From Hoylesella pleuritidis JCM 14110 (GTDB taxonomy: Bacteria > Bacteroidota > Bacteroidia > Bacteroidales > Bacteroidaceae): a stretch of 64,000 bases of DNA. Positions 55,440 through 64,000 of the stretch are shown piece after piece. The stretch spans positions 186,001 to 250,000 of the forward strand of contig NZ_BAJN01000002.1 in the NCBI RefSeq assembly GCF_000613725.1, written 5' to 3'. Below the pieces are notes generated by a model, which had not been told where the DNA came from, ran no database searches, and saw only the letters and a list, made by a program, of their open reading frames with translations. The position numbers and the translations under genes were made by a program. The stretch's first letter is position 1. Each line of letters opens with the position of its first letter.

Positions 55440-57228
55440 GGCTTTTTAAACATATCGTCAACCGTTACTCCGCTCCGCAGGTCATCTTCTTTCAGGCACT
55501 CTTTGTACTGAGTCTGCCCAACATCTGCCTGTCTTTTACAGAGCCTTTGCCGCTTGTGGGCCGCCTGGTCAATATTATTCTGCCCGTCTCCTTATATATA
55601 TGGGCCCTCTCGCTGTCGCCGAAAATAGGCCGAACGGTGTGGTTTCTCTTTCCGTTTCTCTTCCTTTCAGCCTTTCAGATGGTGCTACTCTATCTGTACG
55701 GTCACTCCGTGATAGCCGTTGATATGTTCTTAAATCTCATCACAACGAATACCGGCGAGGCGCTGGAATTACTCGACAATCTCCTTCCGAGCATTGTTTT
55801 CGTGGTCTTGATCTACGTTCCGCTCTTGTTGCTTGCCGGTTTTTCGATGGTTCGAAGGCAACAGCTCACCCAACCATTCTGTCGTATCGGTCGGCGAGCA
55901 GGTGCTGTCGGGGCTGCCGCAGGATTGTTACTCCTCTTTCTTCTAATCGTCTCCAACCATACAACGACAGATCATCGAGACTGTTCTCCATCATCAATCG
56001 CCAATTCTCAATTACCCAAAAGCTATGCAGTTACAGATGACCTATATCCCGTCAACGTGCTGCACAACATCTGGTTGGCTGTCAGTCGTACTTACGCCAC
56101 GACCCATTATGCCGAGACTTCGCGCCGCTTCACCTTTCGGGCAACATCTACGCACAATCCCAACGAGCGTGAAATATATGTCCTTGTGATAGGGGAGACG
56201 GCCCGCGCAGCCAACTTTCAGCTCTACGGATATCGTCGAGCCACCGACCCGCAATTGCTTTCCGTACCGCATCTTGCCGTTTTCAAGCGTGCACTTACAC
56301 AGTCTAACACCACGCATAAGAGTGTTCCGATGCTTCTTTCAGCCGTTTCGGCCGTCGATTTCGACAGTGTTTACCACCAAAAAGGCATCATTACGGCTTT
56401 TAAAGAGGCCGGATTCCACACGGTATTCTTATCTAATCAATTACCCAATCACTCCTTTATCGACTTCTTCGGACAAGCAGCCGACGAGTGGAAATTTATT
56501 CGCGCACATTCATCTAAGGCCGCTCCCGACGGTTATGACGACCGACTTCTGCCGCTCTTAGACGCTGTTCTCAAGCAGAACAGGCGCAAAGAGTTTATCG
56601 TTTTACACACCTATGGGTCGCATTTTGAATATCAAAAGCGTTATCCTCGTAGTCTGTCATATTTCAAACCCGATGAAGCCAGCGAGGCAGAAACTTCCAA
56701 TCGGCGCTCGCTCGTTAATGCTTACGATAACACCATTCGTTACACCGACCGTCTGTTGGCCGAAGTGATGCACCGAATCGAGGCTACCGGCGCTATGGGT
56801 GCATTGGTTTACGCTTCCGATCACGGTGAAAACATCTTCGATGACAGCCGTCATCTCTTCCTTCACGCATCTCCTCGGCCCTCTTATTACGAGCTGCACG
56901 TACCGTTGATGGTATGGCTTTCGACTCGTTATTGTGGTTTACGCCCCGGCGTTTTGCCTGTGCTCGCCGCCAACTGTAATCGACCGGTTGCTACAAACTT
57001 GTCTGTTTTCCACACGATGATAGACCTTGCAGGCCTCCGTACACCGTATTTCGACCGCCGCCGCTCTGTTGCCGCCTCGCTTATCGCCCTCTTCCGCCCG
57101 TTTATCTCAACGATCACAACGAGCCGATTCCCCTCAATCGGATGGTCACCGATGCCGAAGATATCGCCCGTTTCAAGCAAGCGGGAATACCGTTGCAGGA
57201 CTATCCTGCACGAAATAACAAAAAATAA
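55436..57228 (+). pseudogene. Phosphoethanolamine transferase (EptA-like), frameshift near the C-terminus
   Basis: An inner-membrane alkaline-phosphatase superfamily enzyme that adds phosphoethanolamine to lipid A or glycans. Four or five N-terminal membrane segments (about 15-175) precede the periplasmic domain: VIGETARAANFQLYGY (metal-binding Glu), SNTTHKSVPMLLS (nucleophile Thr) and YASDHGENIF (metal Asp/His). After about residue 547 the original frame turns into low-quality sequence. Adding one base near 57079 (TCGCTTAT to TCGCCTTAT) gives PYRPLPPVYLNDHNEPI and QAGIPLQDYPARNNKK to a stop at 57226-57228. The unrepaired frame would run on to 57277 and keep the catalytic residues, so the protein might still act. 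Residues near 186-195 are encoded by an AATTCTCAATT-type repeat (55990-56017). Confidence 0.85.
55990..56017. repeat. AATTCTCAATT-type repeat inside the EptA-like gene
   Basis: TCAATCGCCAATTCTCAATT encodes SSIANSQLPK in the linker between the membrane domain and the catalytic domain. Related copies are intergenic at 20030-20107 and 58745-58856. Confidence 0.5.
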
Positions 57229-57248
57229 AATTCCAATCAGCTCCTTTC

Positions 57249-57897
57249 TCACAGCGCAATGCGGAGACCGGTATTGAAAACGCTTTGATAACCGTAACCC
57301 AATTCAGCAAAGCCGCGGAATGCACGTTTACCGAATTCCAATCCGACAGGCGTAACTTGATAAGTCATTCGCCATTTGCGAATGGTTAACGGCACCGCAT
57401 TGTCAAGCGAAATAGGGCGAAACTCCATCTTCTGGCGTATCACACCCACGGATAAAGACGAATAGAGACGGAGCCAATGACTGCGGAGCTCGTACCAAGT
57501 CCATCGCACTGATGGGGCAATATAGAGTGTATGACTATGCATATGAACCTTTCTTTTCATCCCCGCAGAACGGAATGAGAGGATGAAGCAGTTTAAGTTC
57601 GCCGTAATGATGCAAAGCGTGCCCCCAACCGACAGTCGCTCCCACCGAGAAACTATGTGAAATGCGATAGTGATATTGTAGACTGATGGTCTGATGTTTA
57701 CGTCCTTCGAGGATGTGCGTGTATCGTTTGTCAGGATTCAGACCGTATTTCCGGCACATTTCAAGTGTGAAATCGTCAAATCTTTTATCCAAAATATTGT
57801 CGAAATAGCCGAAACTTACACTCCATTCGTGGTGTCTCATCTCCTGTGCCTGTATTTTTACAGTAGTCAAAAGCAATGCGATGATCCAATATTTCAT
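57249..57897 (-). pseudogene. Small outer-membrane beta-barrel-like protein, one frameshift
   Basis: About 215 residues if joined. Signal peptide 1-17 (ends KIQAQ), then alternating strands ISLQYHYRISHSFSVGATVG (about 70-89) and, in the second frame, TLYIAPSVRWTWYELRSHW to a barrel-like end (ELGYGYQSVFNTGLRIAL). The frames change near 57548; here an extra base or two missing bases would explain it, unlike the other breaks. The C-terminus ends in Leu rather than Phe/Tyr but fits a small outer-membrane barrel. Function unknown. It converges with the transferase gene, 20 bp apart. Confidence 0.7.
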
Positions 57898-58034
57898 AGT
57901 TATTGATGTTGTTCTTTGATAGAACGCACTTGCAGTCAGATTCTTGCACGACCCCTAATCTGAATGTAAGGCCCATTGAAATGAACCTTAGCCAGAAGGT
58001 CAAAAGGCATAAGGACAAGGGAGTTCGTATGTTA

Positions 58035-58199
58035 TTGAGAATCAAATACATATAATGGCCATTACGACTAACCGTTAAACGTCTTATGATTAACGGTTAA
58101 TCGCACAATAACTAACCATTAGTCGCACGCCGTTTAATGGTCTTTCGTTTAGCAACTGACGGTTAATCGTTGAATAACTTGTATCTTATTGATAGTCAG
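58035..58199. repeat. 22-bp-period palindromic repeat array, locus J (best-defined ends)
   Basis: Units at 58068, 58090, 58112, 58134 and a final 11-bp core at 58156, exactly 22 bp apart. Left: TTGAGAATCAAATACATA (18 bp, 58035-58052) and TAATGGCCATTACGA (15 bp, 58053-58067). Right: TCGTTGAATAACTTG (15 bp, 58167-58181) and TATCTTATTGATAGTCAG (18 bp, 58182-58199). Thus the layout is 18+15+(22)n+11+15+18, symmetrical about the centre. The gap 57898-58276 holds this and one G/C-rich repeat. Confidence 0.93.
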
Positions 58200-58225
58200 T
58201 AAAATATAGAGAAATCTCTATTCTG

Positions 58226-58260
58226 CCTCTCTCTCCCGAGGGAGAGGGCCGGAGTGAGGT
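58226..58260. repeat. G/C-rich dispersed repeat (CTCTCTCCCGAGGGAGAGGG)
   Basis: A short hairpin of the same family as 38573-38613 and, like that copy, lying within 50 bp of a 22-bp array. It is 17 bp from the ispF stop. Confidence 0.6.
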
Positions 58261-58276
58261 TTTTATTAAGGGTCTG

Positions 58277-58747
58277 TTATTCTATCAATACAACAGCATA
58301 GGCGGCAATTCCATCTTCTCTGCCAATGGCATCGAGGTGCTCGTTGGTGGTGGCTTTGATGGAGATGTTGTCGGGATCTGTGCCGATGATGTCGGCAATA
58401 CATTGTTGCATTGCCGGGATATGCGGATTCAGCTTGGGGCGTTCGGCACAAACGGTGGCGTCGATATTGCCGAGACGGTAACCTTTCGATGCAATCAAAG
58501 CTACCGTTTTACGCAGAATCACCTTGCTGTCCATATCTAATGTGTCGGCAGAAGTGTCCGGAAAGTGGTATCCTATATCACGCATATTGGCCGCACCGAG
58601 CATCGCATCGCAAATGGCGTGCAGCAAAACGTCGGCGTCACTGTGGCCTAACAGACCCGAACTGTGGTCTATCTTGATGCCGCCAAGCCATAAATCGCGG
58701 CCTTCTACCAAACGGTGGACATCGTATCCAAAGCCTACTCGAATCAT
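58277..58747 (-). CDS. ispF: 2-C-methyl-D-erythritol 2,4-cyclodiphosphate synthase
   Basis: Cyclises CDP-methylerythritol phosphate in the MEP isoprenoid pathway, releasing CMP. All 156 residues align to the family: zinc ligands D9 and H11 in YDVHRL, H43 in DVLLHAICDAMLGA, HSDAD at 35-39, and the conserved C-terminal KATTNEHLDAIGREDGIAA. Cytosolic homotrimer. It probably forms an operon with the upstream porV-porU genes only loosely, since a 109-bp repeat-filled gap separates them. Confidence 0.96.
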   Translation of the reverse strand: MIRVGFGYDVHRLVEGRDLWLGGIKIDHSSGLLGHSDADVLLHAICDAMLGAANMRDIGYHFPDTSADTLDMDSKVILRKTVALIASKGYRLGNIDATVCAERPKLNPHIPAMQQCIADIIGTDPDNISIKATTNEHLDAIGREDGIAAYAVVLIE

Positions 58748-58856
58748 TGGTAATTGAAAATTAATAATTGAGAACTGATAATTAGGAACCGTATTTATTG
58801 ATAATCGGGAATTGAATGAATTCTCAATTCTTAATTATCAACTATCAATTCCCTGT
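58745..58856. repeat. AATTGAGAATTG-type repeat filling the ispF-porV gap
   Basis: AATTGAAAATTAATAATTGA, GAACTGATAATTAGGAA, then GAATTCTCAATTCTTAATT and ATCAACTATCAATTCCC: direct and inverted AT-rich copies fill the gap entirely. It could form a long hairpin. Confidence 0.6.
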
Positions 58857-60029
58857 TCATTTGCGCCGAAACAGATCCTTGATACCATCCATATCGAAGG
58901 TAAGAGAGAAGCGGAGGGTCTGGTCGAGTGGATTACTCTTGGTCGTGGCAATGACATATCCCGCATCCAAAGAGAACACATTCATCTTGAATCCGGCACC
59001 GACGGTAAAGTATTTAAGATCTCCTTTGTTGGCGCTTTCATTGTGATAGCCGGCTCGCAGACTGAATTTGTCATTGTAAATATATTCTGCTCCGATGCTC
59101 CATTGCACCTCTTGCATCTCTTCTTTGAATCCTCCGGGAGCGTCGCTGAAACTCTTGAAGATGCCGCTGATGCTCGAAACGTCGTAGTAATCGCGTTGAA
59201 GGCGGTCTTGGTAGGCTTGCGTGGTTTCGCCATCTTGCTGTTTCGGTTTGGTGGGAACAAGCAATTTGTTAGCATCGGCAGCCAAAGTGAGCCGGTTGTA
59301 ATTGTCAATGGGAATCATCAAAGCACCTCCCAAGCGCAGGTTTGTGGGTATAAAGTCGCTGTTGTCATCGTTACCCATATTGATTTTGCTGCCGATATTC
59401 GAGATGTTCAGGCCCAAGCCCAACTGGCATTCACGCGCTCCGAGCGTGGGATAGGTCTGGTAATAGAGTCCCAAATCAGCTGCAAAGGCCGATCCCAGAC
59501 TTGTTTCCTCGCTGTAACTGTATGTCAGATCGGAATAGATCCACCGCACACCGGCCGCAATCGACAATTTCTCACTCAGCATAATGGAGTAAGCCACATC
59601 GAAAGACATCTCATACGGGCGTATGGTCATTGCTGCTGTGCCGGGCTTGTTAGTCTCAACCTCGCCGAGAGAGAAGTATCTTAGTGAGCTTGAAACGGCC
59701 GAATAATTGCCGATTCGATAATAGCCTGCGAGATAGGCAAGGTAAATATCGGTGACCAATTGCCGCAGCCAAGGCGTATAATTCAGTGAAACGCCGGCCC
59801 GTGAGATGTTAAACGGGTACTTGGCGGGATTCCAATATTGTGAATTTACATCCGGATCGGTGGCTACTCCGACATCACCCATACCAGCGCCACGGGCATC
59901 CGGAGCAATCATCTGCGAGGTAACGGAATAGTAAACGGGGTTGAACATCCGCGGTTTGTCCTGTGCCCGTACTATAATTGACGCTGTACAGAGCAGCGAG
60001 AGTAGGGCTATTCTTGTCAGTTTGTTCAT
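58857..60029 (-). CDS. porV: Type IX secretion system outer-membrane protein PorV
   Basis: A 390-residue FadL-like beta-barrel with signal peptide 1-22 (ends IIVRAQ). The segment SQMIAPDARGAGMGDVGVAT (about 38-57), followed by NSQYWNPAKYPF, is the hallmark of PorV/LptO. PorV shuttles T9SS cargo from the Sov translocon to the sortase PorU in the outer membrane. It lies 41 bp downstream of porU, the usual gene pair. The last strand ends in a Phe-rich LRFSLTFDMDGIKDLF. No abnormalities. Confidence 0.94.
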   Translation of the reverse strand: MNKLTRIALLSLLCTASIIVRAQDKPRMFNPVYYSVTSQMIAPDARGAGMGDVGVATDPDVNSQYWNPAKYPFNISRAGVSLNYTPWLRQLVTDIYLAYLAGYYRIGNYSAVSSSLRYFSLGEVETNKPGTAAMTIRPYEMSFDVAYSIMLSEKLSIAAGVRWIYSDLTYSYSEETSLGSAFAADLGLYYQTYPTLGARECQLGLGLNISNIGSKINMGNDDNSDFIPTNLRLGGALMIPIDNYNRLTLAADANKLLVPTKPKQQDGETTQAYQDRLQRDYYDVSSISGIFKSFSDAPGGFKEEMQEVQWSIGAEYIYNDKFSLRAGYHNESANKGDLKYFTVGAGFKMNVFSLDAGYVIATTKSNPLDQTLRFSLTFDMDGIKDLFRRK

Positions 60030-60070
60030 TCTTCGGTCAATGATTTTAATAATGAAACGTTGTCATTGGG

Positions 60071-63000
60071 CTATTTATTGCTCGTAATGATTAGTTTTCG
60101 GGCTTTGGAAACGTAATGACTGCCGTTGCAGGCGATGCTTACGCGGTAGAGATAAACACCCGTTTCGAGCCGGTTTCCGTTGTCGGCGGTCAGATTCCAA
60201 GGCACGGTATAGGTGCCCGAAGTGCTCACACCGCGCTCCTGGTGGGTCCAAAGCGGGCAGCCGTTGAGGTCGAACACCTCGATGAGTACATCTATTTCGC
60301 TACCCGTTCGGTCGTGATTGATGATGAAACCGGTGGTCGTTGAGGCCGGGTTTTCAGTACATCCGATGCTGAAAAGCGACGGTTCGAGACCTTCTACGAC
60401 CGTGAATGAGAGGCGTGTTGTCGATGAGTTGTTCAGCACATCCCACGCTCTGAACGTGAGTTCGTGCTTTCCCGGTGTCAGCATCGGTATGTTGAAAGCC
60501 ACTGATCCGGCGGTATATGAATTGAAATCGTATGTAAAGCGGTCGTTCAACACATAGCTTTGCGCGGCCAGTCCGTCGATAGTCAGCTGCAAGTCGTGCC
60601 CGATGCTGCTGCCGCTGACGTTCAGTCCGCTTTCGTCTCGTAGTTGAGCGACAAAGTAAGGTGTGCTGTTTACCTTTCCGCCATTGGTAAACGAGGGTGA
60701 GTTGAGGTAACAATAGATGGCGGGTCCGATGGAATCGGTGCTCGAAATACCGCTTCCGCCGATGAGAAACCTATCTGATGAGCCGTGGGCAGTCATTGTT
60801 CGGCCGGTATTAACGGCATAGACGTTGATCAATCCGGCGCCTTCGGTATAGTCGATGTCCTTTGGAATGGCGAAGGAAAACGTGAAACGACTGCCCCGAA
60901 CACTGTCGGAACCGTTAAAAATCGTGCGTGTCCGGTCGTGATAAGTGAATGGTGAGGAGGCGCCCGACTTCGAATTGTCGTTCAACCGGCACGTAATCAG
61001 CTCTCGTTTGTCTCTGACGAGGGCCGTAACGATACCTTGAAAGTTGCTGACTCCCTCTATATGGCCTTTCACTGTGGCTACAGTGCCGGCCCGCAAACGT
61101 GCAATCGCTGTGGCAGAAGCTGTCGGAACATCGTTCACCGAGTCGATAACAGCTCGTAAGGTGGGCTGATTGAGCGCCAGAGCCGGGTCTCCCAAAAGGG
61201 CGTATTGCAGTTTATTAGTCGTCAAGTCTTGCTCGGTGGTAATCAATTCATTCTTAGCCAGTCGCTGAGCTTCGCCTATCGGTATAGGTTTTCCATCTTT
61301 TTTGCCGAGCACGTAGCGTAGAAACGCCATATTGATAACGCGGTTTCGGTCGGCATAAACGGTACGCGTGGTTCCGTAAAAGGCCACAGCGCCGCCCCGT
61401 TTGTTGAGAATGGCTGCCTCGCCAATAGTCGGCACAGCACCATCGAACGGCATAATGTCGCACGACGCAGTAATCCAAAGCGGCAGATTCTTATTTGTGA
61501 AGCGCTCGAAATCTGTGAGTTTCAATACCGATTCGTGTGAAATTACATCCTCACGACCGTGTCCTGCATAATCCATTATCAATGCCCCATCGGTCTGTTG
61601 CTGCTTAATGGTGCGCTCAACATCGGGATATGTGAAGCCCGTAGACGACGATTCGCGACGGTAAGCATCCCACATCACCTTGCGAACAACGTACCCCGGA
61701 TGTCCTGTTGCAGCCTGTTCGGCAGCGTCATCGGCGTCTTTCATATGGAGATTAGCGTTTCCGTCGTCGCCCATAAACAGCAAAGTGTTTTGCCACGGAC
61801 CCGCGTTGGCATTACTAGCATAGGCTATCGTCTTGTCGACAAGCGTTTTGGCATCGTCTGGATCGACCACAGGGAAGCGCCCGACAGCTACATCCTGCTT
61901 GTCGGTTTGCTGCAAATCGCCCCCCTCGCCGTCGTCTAACAGACAGAAAAAACCATCGTCCACGTAACACGAAACCTTGTTAAACGAATTCTCGCTTTCA
62001 TAACATAGCAGGTAATCTTCGGGCTTTGTGGCAGCCCAATGAGCCGTATTCATTCGGTTATCCCACGCACAATCGCCGAAGAGTAACAGATAACGGGGCA
62101 GATCTTCGGCCTTTTCGGCACGGTCGTAAAGCATTTTCAGATAGCGGCGATAGGCATTGGCGTCGGGCGTTCCGCTGCTGAACTCATTGAGAAGTTCGTC
62201 TGCCGGCACGATGCGCACTCGCAATCCGTCGTGACGTTCGTGGAAAGCGGCCAACCGACGAGCCTGCTCCAAGAGCTTTTGCGATGTCGGAATGATGATT
62301 ACCATATCGCAAGCTGCATCGGCGTGACGGTCTTGCGGGGTGATGTTATGTACGTATTCGGCAGCCGGAAAGGCATCGACAGCTAAGCGAGGAGCCGGTT
62401 TTGGCGTGTCGAATGTGATGGAAATATAATCTAATCGTACCGGACCACCGGCCGTTGTACTGACTGTGACGGCGTTATCGGTCGTCAGATTGTCTACGGG
62501 CAGTGTAACAACGGTTTCCTTTCCTTTCTCATACGTGTCGGCTTCACTGTCTGTCCACGTCATCGAAGCGGTTCCGATGCGTGTTCCGTTGCACGTGATG
62601 ACGGCCTCGCTGGTGGTTCCTGCAGTTACGGCAACCGATAAAACGCCTCGCGATTGATGGCCGGGCGCTTTGACGTTGAATGTATGCGATGTGCCTTTGG
62701 CTATGGGAATGTCCTCGAAAAGATTGCGACCGCCTTGGTACCAAGCATAATTATCTACCTCGTGCAGGATGTGATAGTCGGCTGCCGAGGGATAAAACGA
62801 TGCGAGAAAAGCTGTAGAATCGACCGTCAGAGGTGCTGCATCGCTTTCTGTAATAAAGTAATAGCCATAGTCGGAATAGGGGTTTCGCGTGCGAATGGTG
62901 GTCTTTCGGTCGGCCCAACTCACTGTACCGCGACCGTAAAAAAGTCGTTGTCCGCCCACGATACAGGTCGGAATTTCTTTCAAATCGTCATATTCGGTCA

Positions 63001-63631
63001 GGTCATTGGCCGTCAATATCTCGTTTTGTAGGTGTCCGCCGTAGCCGTAAATCTTTACTTTCTCAGGATGGGTAAAGCCTGCCCGTCGGATCACTTCATC
63101 CGTCAGACGATGCACGCCATTGTCTTTCACACGGATTTTTGCCCATCGTCCGCTCGCCAAAACAGAGTGGTCGGCATACGGCAGACTACTTTTCGGGCTG
63201 CGTGTAATGGCTTTTGCCTGCACTGCGGACGACTTCTTGCGCCGCGCCTCTATACTGATCATAAAGCTACTGAGTATCAGCCACTTGCCATTGCGGTGTA
63301 CTAAGGGACAGAAATTCACTTCCAAGGCACCTCGTTTGCGGTCGACGACGATGCGACGGTTAATTCGCGGGAATGCAGGTAATACCGAATCGGCCAGCAT
63401 CCGGAGTTTTTTCACTTCTGCAATAGGCATCTCCGTGAACTCGGGATATCTGATTTGGACGGTATAAACAGAGTCTTTGAACTGGTCTCCAAGAGCAAAT
63501 GAGCGGGTAAAATACGGCAATCGTCCCTCGATTCTGACGTCTTTTGCCGCCAAATTTACAAACTCTTGCCCTTGCATCTGTGTGCAAAGCAAGAGCAAAA
63601 GACTGATACAAAGATGTCTAATAATTCTCAT
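60071..63631 (-). CDS. porU: Type IX secretion system sortase PorU
   Basis: A 1186-residue gingipain-family (C25) cysteine protease that cuts the C-terminal signal of T9SS cargo and attaches it to A-LPS at the surface. Signal peptide 1-21 (ends CTQMQG), an N-terminal beta region, then the C25 catalytic domain with the His in LIMDYAGHGRE (about residue 691) and the Cys in LWITASCDIMPFDG (about 724). The C-terminal end (about 1095-1186) is itself a T9SS-type Por sorting domain: VFDLNGCPLW, then TGVYLYRVS and KARKLIITSNK. Paired with porV; other T9SS genes are not in the window. Confidence 0.95.
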   Translation of the reverse strand: MRIIRHLCISLLLLLCTQMQGQEFVNLAAKDVRIEGRLPYFTRSFALGDQFKDSVYTVQIRYPEFTEMPIAEVKKLRMLADSVLPAFPRINRRIVVDRKRGALEVNFCPLVHRNGKWLILSSFMISIEARRKKSSAVQAKAITRSPKSSLPYADHSVLASGRWAKIRVKDNGVHRLTDEVIRRAGFTHPEKVKIYGYGGHLQNEILTANDLTEYDDLKEIPTCIVGGQRLFYGRGTVSWADRKTTIRTRNPYSDYGYYFITESDAAPLTVDSTAFLASFYPSAADYHILHEVDNYAWYQGGRNLFEDIPIAKGTSHTFNVKAPGHQSRGVLSVAVTAGTTSEAVITCNGTRIGTASMTWTDSEADTYEKGKETVVTLPVDNLTTDNAVTVSTTAGGPVRLDYISITFDTPKPAPRLAVDAFPAAEYVHNITPQDRHADAACDMVIIIPTSQKLLEQARRLAAFHERHDGLRVRIVPADELLNEFSSGTPDANAYRRYLKMLYDRAEKAEDLPRYLLLFGDCAWDNRMNTAHWAATKPEDYLLCYESENSFNKVSCYVDDGFFCLLDDGEGGDLQQTDKQDVAVGRFPVVDPDDAKTLVDKTIAYASNANAGPWQNTLLFMGDDGNANLHMKDADDAAEQAATGHPGYVVRKVMWDAYRRESSSTGFTYPDVERTIKQQQTDGALIMDYAGHGREDVISHESVLKLTDFERFTNKNLPLWITASCDIMPFDGAVPTIGEAAILNKRGGAVAFYGTTRTVYADRNRVINMAFLRYVLGKKDGKPIPIGEAQRLAKNELITTEQDLTTNKLQYALLGDPALALNQPTLRAVIDSVNDVPTASATAIARLRAGTVATVKGHIEGVSNFQGIVTALVRDKRELITCRLNDNSKSGASSPFTYHDRTRTIFNGSDSVRGSRFTFSFAIPKDIDYTEGAGLINVYAVNTGRTMTAHGSSDRFLIGGSGISSTDSIGPAIYCYLNSPSFTNGGKVNSTPYFVAQLRDESGLNVSGSSIGHDLQLTIDGLAAQSYVLNDRFTYDFNSYTAGSVAFNIPMLTPGKHELTFRAWDVLNNSSTTRLSFTVVEGLEPSLFSIGCTENPASTTTGFIINHDRTGSEIDVLIEVFDLNGCPLWTHQERGVSTSGTYTVPWNLTADNGNRLETGVYLYRVSIACNGSHYVSKARKLIITSNK

Positions 63632-63726
63632 TCCTTTACTCTTCTCCCCTCAAACAGATTGCGAAAAATGAGATTTCTTGTTCTCATTCGTGTCTCCTTT
63701 CTTTCGGAGGGGCTGCCGGAGACCAT

Positions 63727-64000
63727 TTATTTGCAATTGAATTCCATTACCTTTTGCTCTTCGATATACCCTTCGATGTGGTCATCGATGTGTACGGGAC
63801 CCGTTCCTGCGGGCGTTCCTGTATAAAGAATGTCGCCCGTTTTGAGGGTGAAGAACCGACTGATATAGGCTATCAGCTCATCTACTTGAAACAACATATC
63901 GCTCGTACAACCCTCTTGCACGGTGCATCCGTTGATATCTAACCGAAAGCGAAGTGCCTGAATATCGCGTAATTTGTGCACATCTATCCAGTCGCCGATA
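63727..64000 (-). CDS. Fumarylacetoacetate hydrolase family protein, C-terminal part
   Basis: The gene enters from the right edge; about 91 codons remain, ending at 63727. The frame reads IGDWIDVHKLRDIQALRF and the FAH block LKTGDILYTGTPAGTGPV, the conserved C-terminal loop of the FAH fold (2-hydroxyhepta-2,4-diene-1,7-dioate isomerase, oxaloacetate decarboxylase and relatives). The exact substrate cannot be told. It is 95 bp upstream of porU on the same strand and may not share its transcript. Confidence 0.9.
   Translation of the reverse strand, partial: IGDWIDVHKLRDIQALRFRLDINGCTVQEGCTSDMLFQVDELIAYISRFFTLKTGDILYTGTPAGTGPVHIDDHIEGYIEEQKVMEFNCK

Noticed and set aside
58812..59684. Plus-strand 290-codon frame opposite porV
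   Set aside because: It is fully antisense to porV, starts in a dispersed repeat and has no recognisable domain; porV is certain.

Overview
The window looks like a chromosomal stretch of a Bacteroidales bacterium, most likely a Prevotella-type organism. The evidence is the set of gene families (SusC/SusD pair, type IX secretion PorU and PorV, PCMD-domain proteins, an ECF sigma / anti-sigma / TonB-receptor triad, an HU-HIG type DNA-binding protein, a GH3-type enzyme) and the promoters. Those promoters match the Bacteroidetes form TTTG-N19-TAnnTTTG, in several places exactly. There is no phage, integrase, transposase or CRISPR array.

Layout. 1-5.6 kb: start of pnp, a DUF3108 protein, an Ig-like lipoprotein and a GH3 enzyme, all on the minus strand. 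5.9-8.8 kb: fhs, then a frameshifted dus gene. 9.3-13.1 kb: sigma factor, anti-sigma factor and TonB receptor, a trans-envelope signalling operon. 13.2-17.1 kb: prmC-recX-comF, then pyrE, an SRPBCC protein and a lipoprotein. 17.1-21.7 kb: tRNA-Gly, tRNA-Leu, a TPR lipoprotein, a thioredoxin-fold lipoprotein and yifB. 21.9-26.3 kb: glycan genes (LicD, IspD/TarI-like, SDR epimerase, two glycosyltransferases). 26.3-29.9 kb: nrdB and nrdA. 30.4-38.4 kb: PCMD lipoprotein, porin, GNAT and a SusC/SusD pair without hydrolases. 39.1-49.3 kb: metG, a broken YidE/AspT transporter, a flavin-type oxidase, an RluA enzyme, a DUF6483 protein, an orphan ABC ATPase, a PfkB kinase and a PagL-like protein. 49.5-57.9 kb: HU-HIG protein with repeat arrays in its leader, histidine phosphatase, mutS, a second PCMD protein, a phosphoethanolamine transferase and a small outer-membrane barrel. 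58.3-64 kb: ispF, porV, porU and the end of an FAH-family gene.

The strongest unexplained signal is non-coding. Ten loci carry short arrays of an 11-bp near-palindrome (YTAACSGTTAA) repeated at exactly 22 bp, and the best copies are bounded on both sides by inverted 33-bp ends (18+15 bp). Nine lie between genes and one lies in frame inside a lipoprotein gene. A different 22-bp array and a 23-bp array occupy the leader of the HU-HIG gene. Two further dispersed repeat families (a G/C-rich CCCTCTCC..GGAGAGGG type and an AATTGAGAATTG type) also run into coding regions and have changed protein ends.

Seven genes are interrupted by indels. Most can be restored by adding one base, usually to a G or C run, which points to base-calling or assembly error as much as to real decay.
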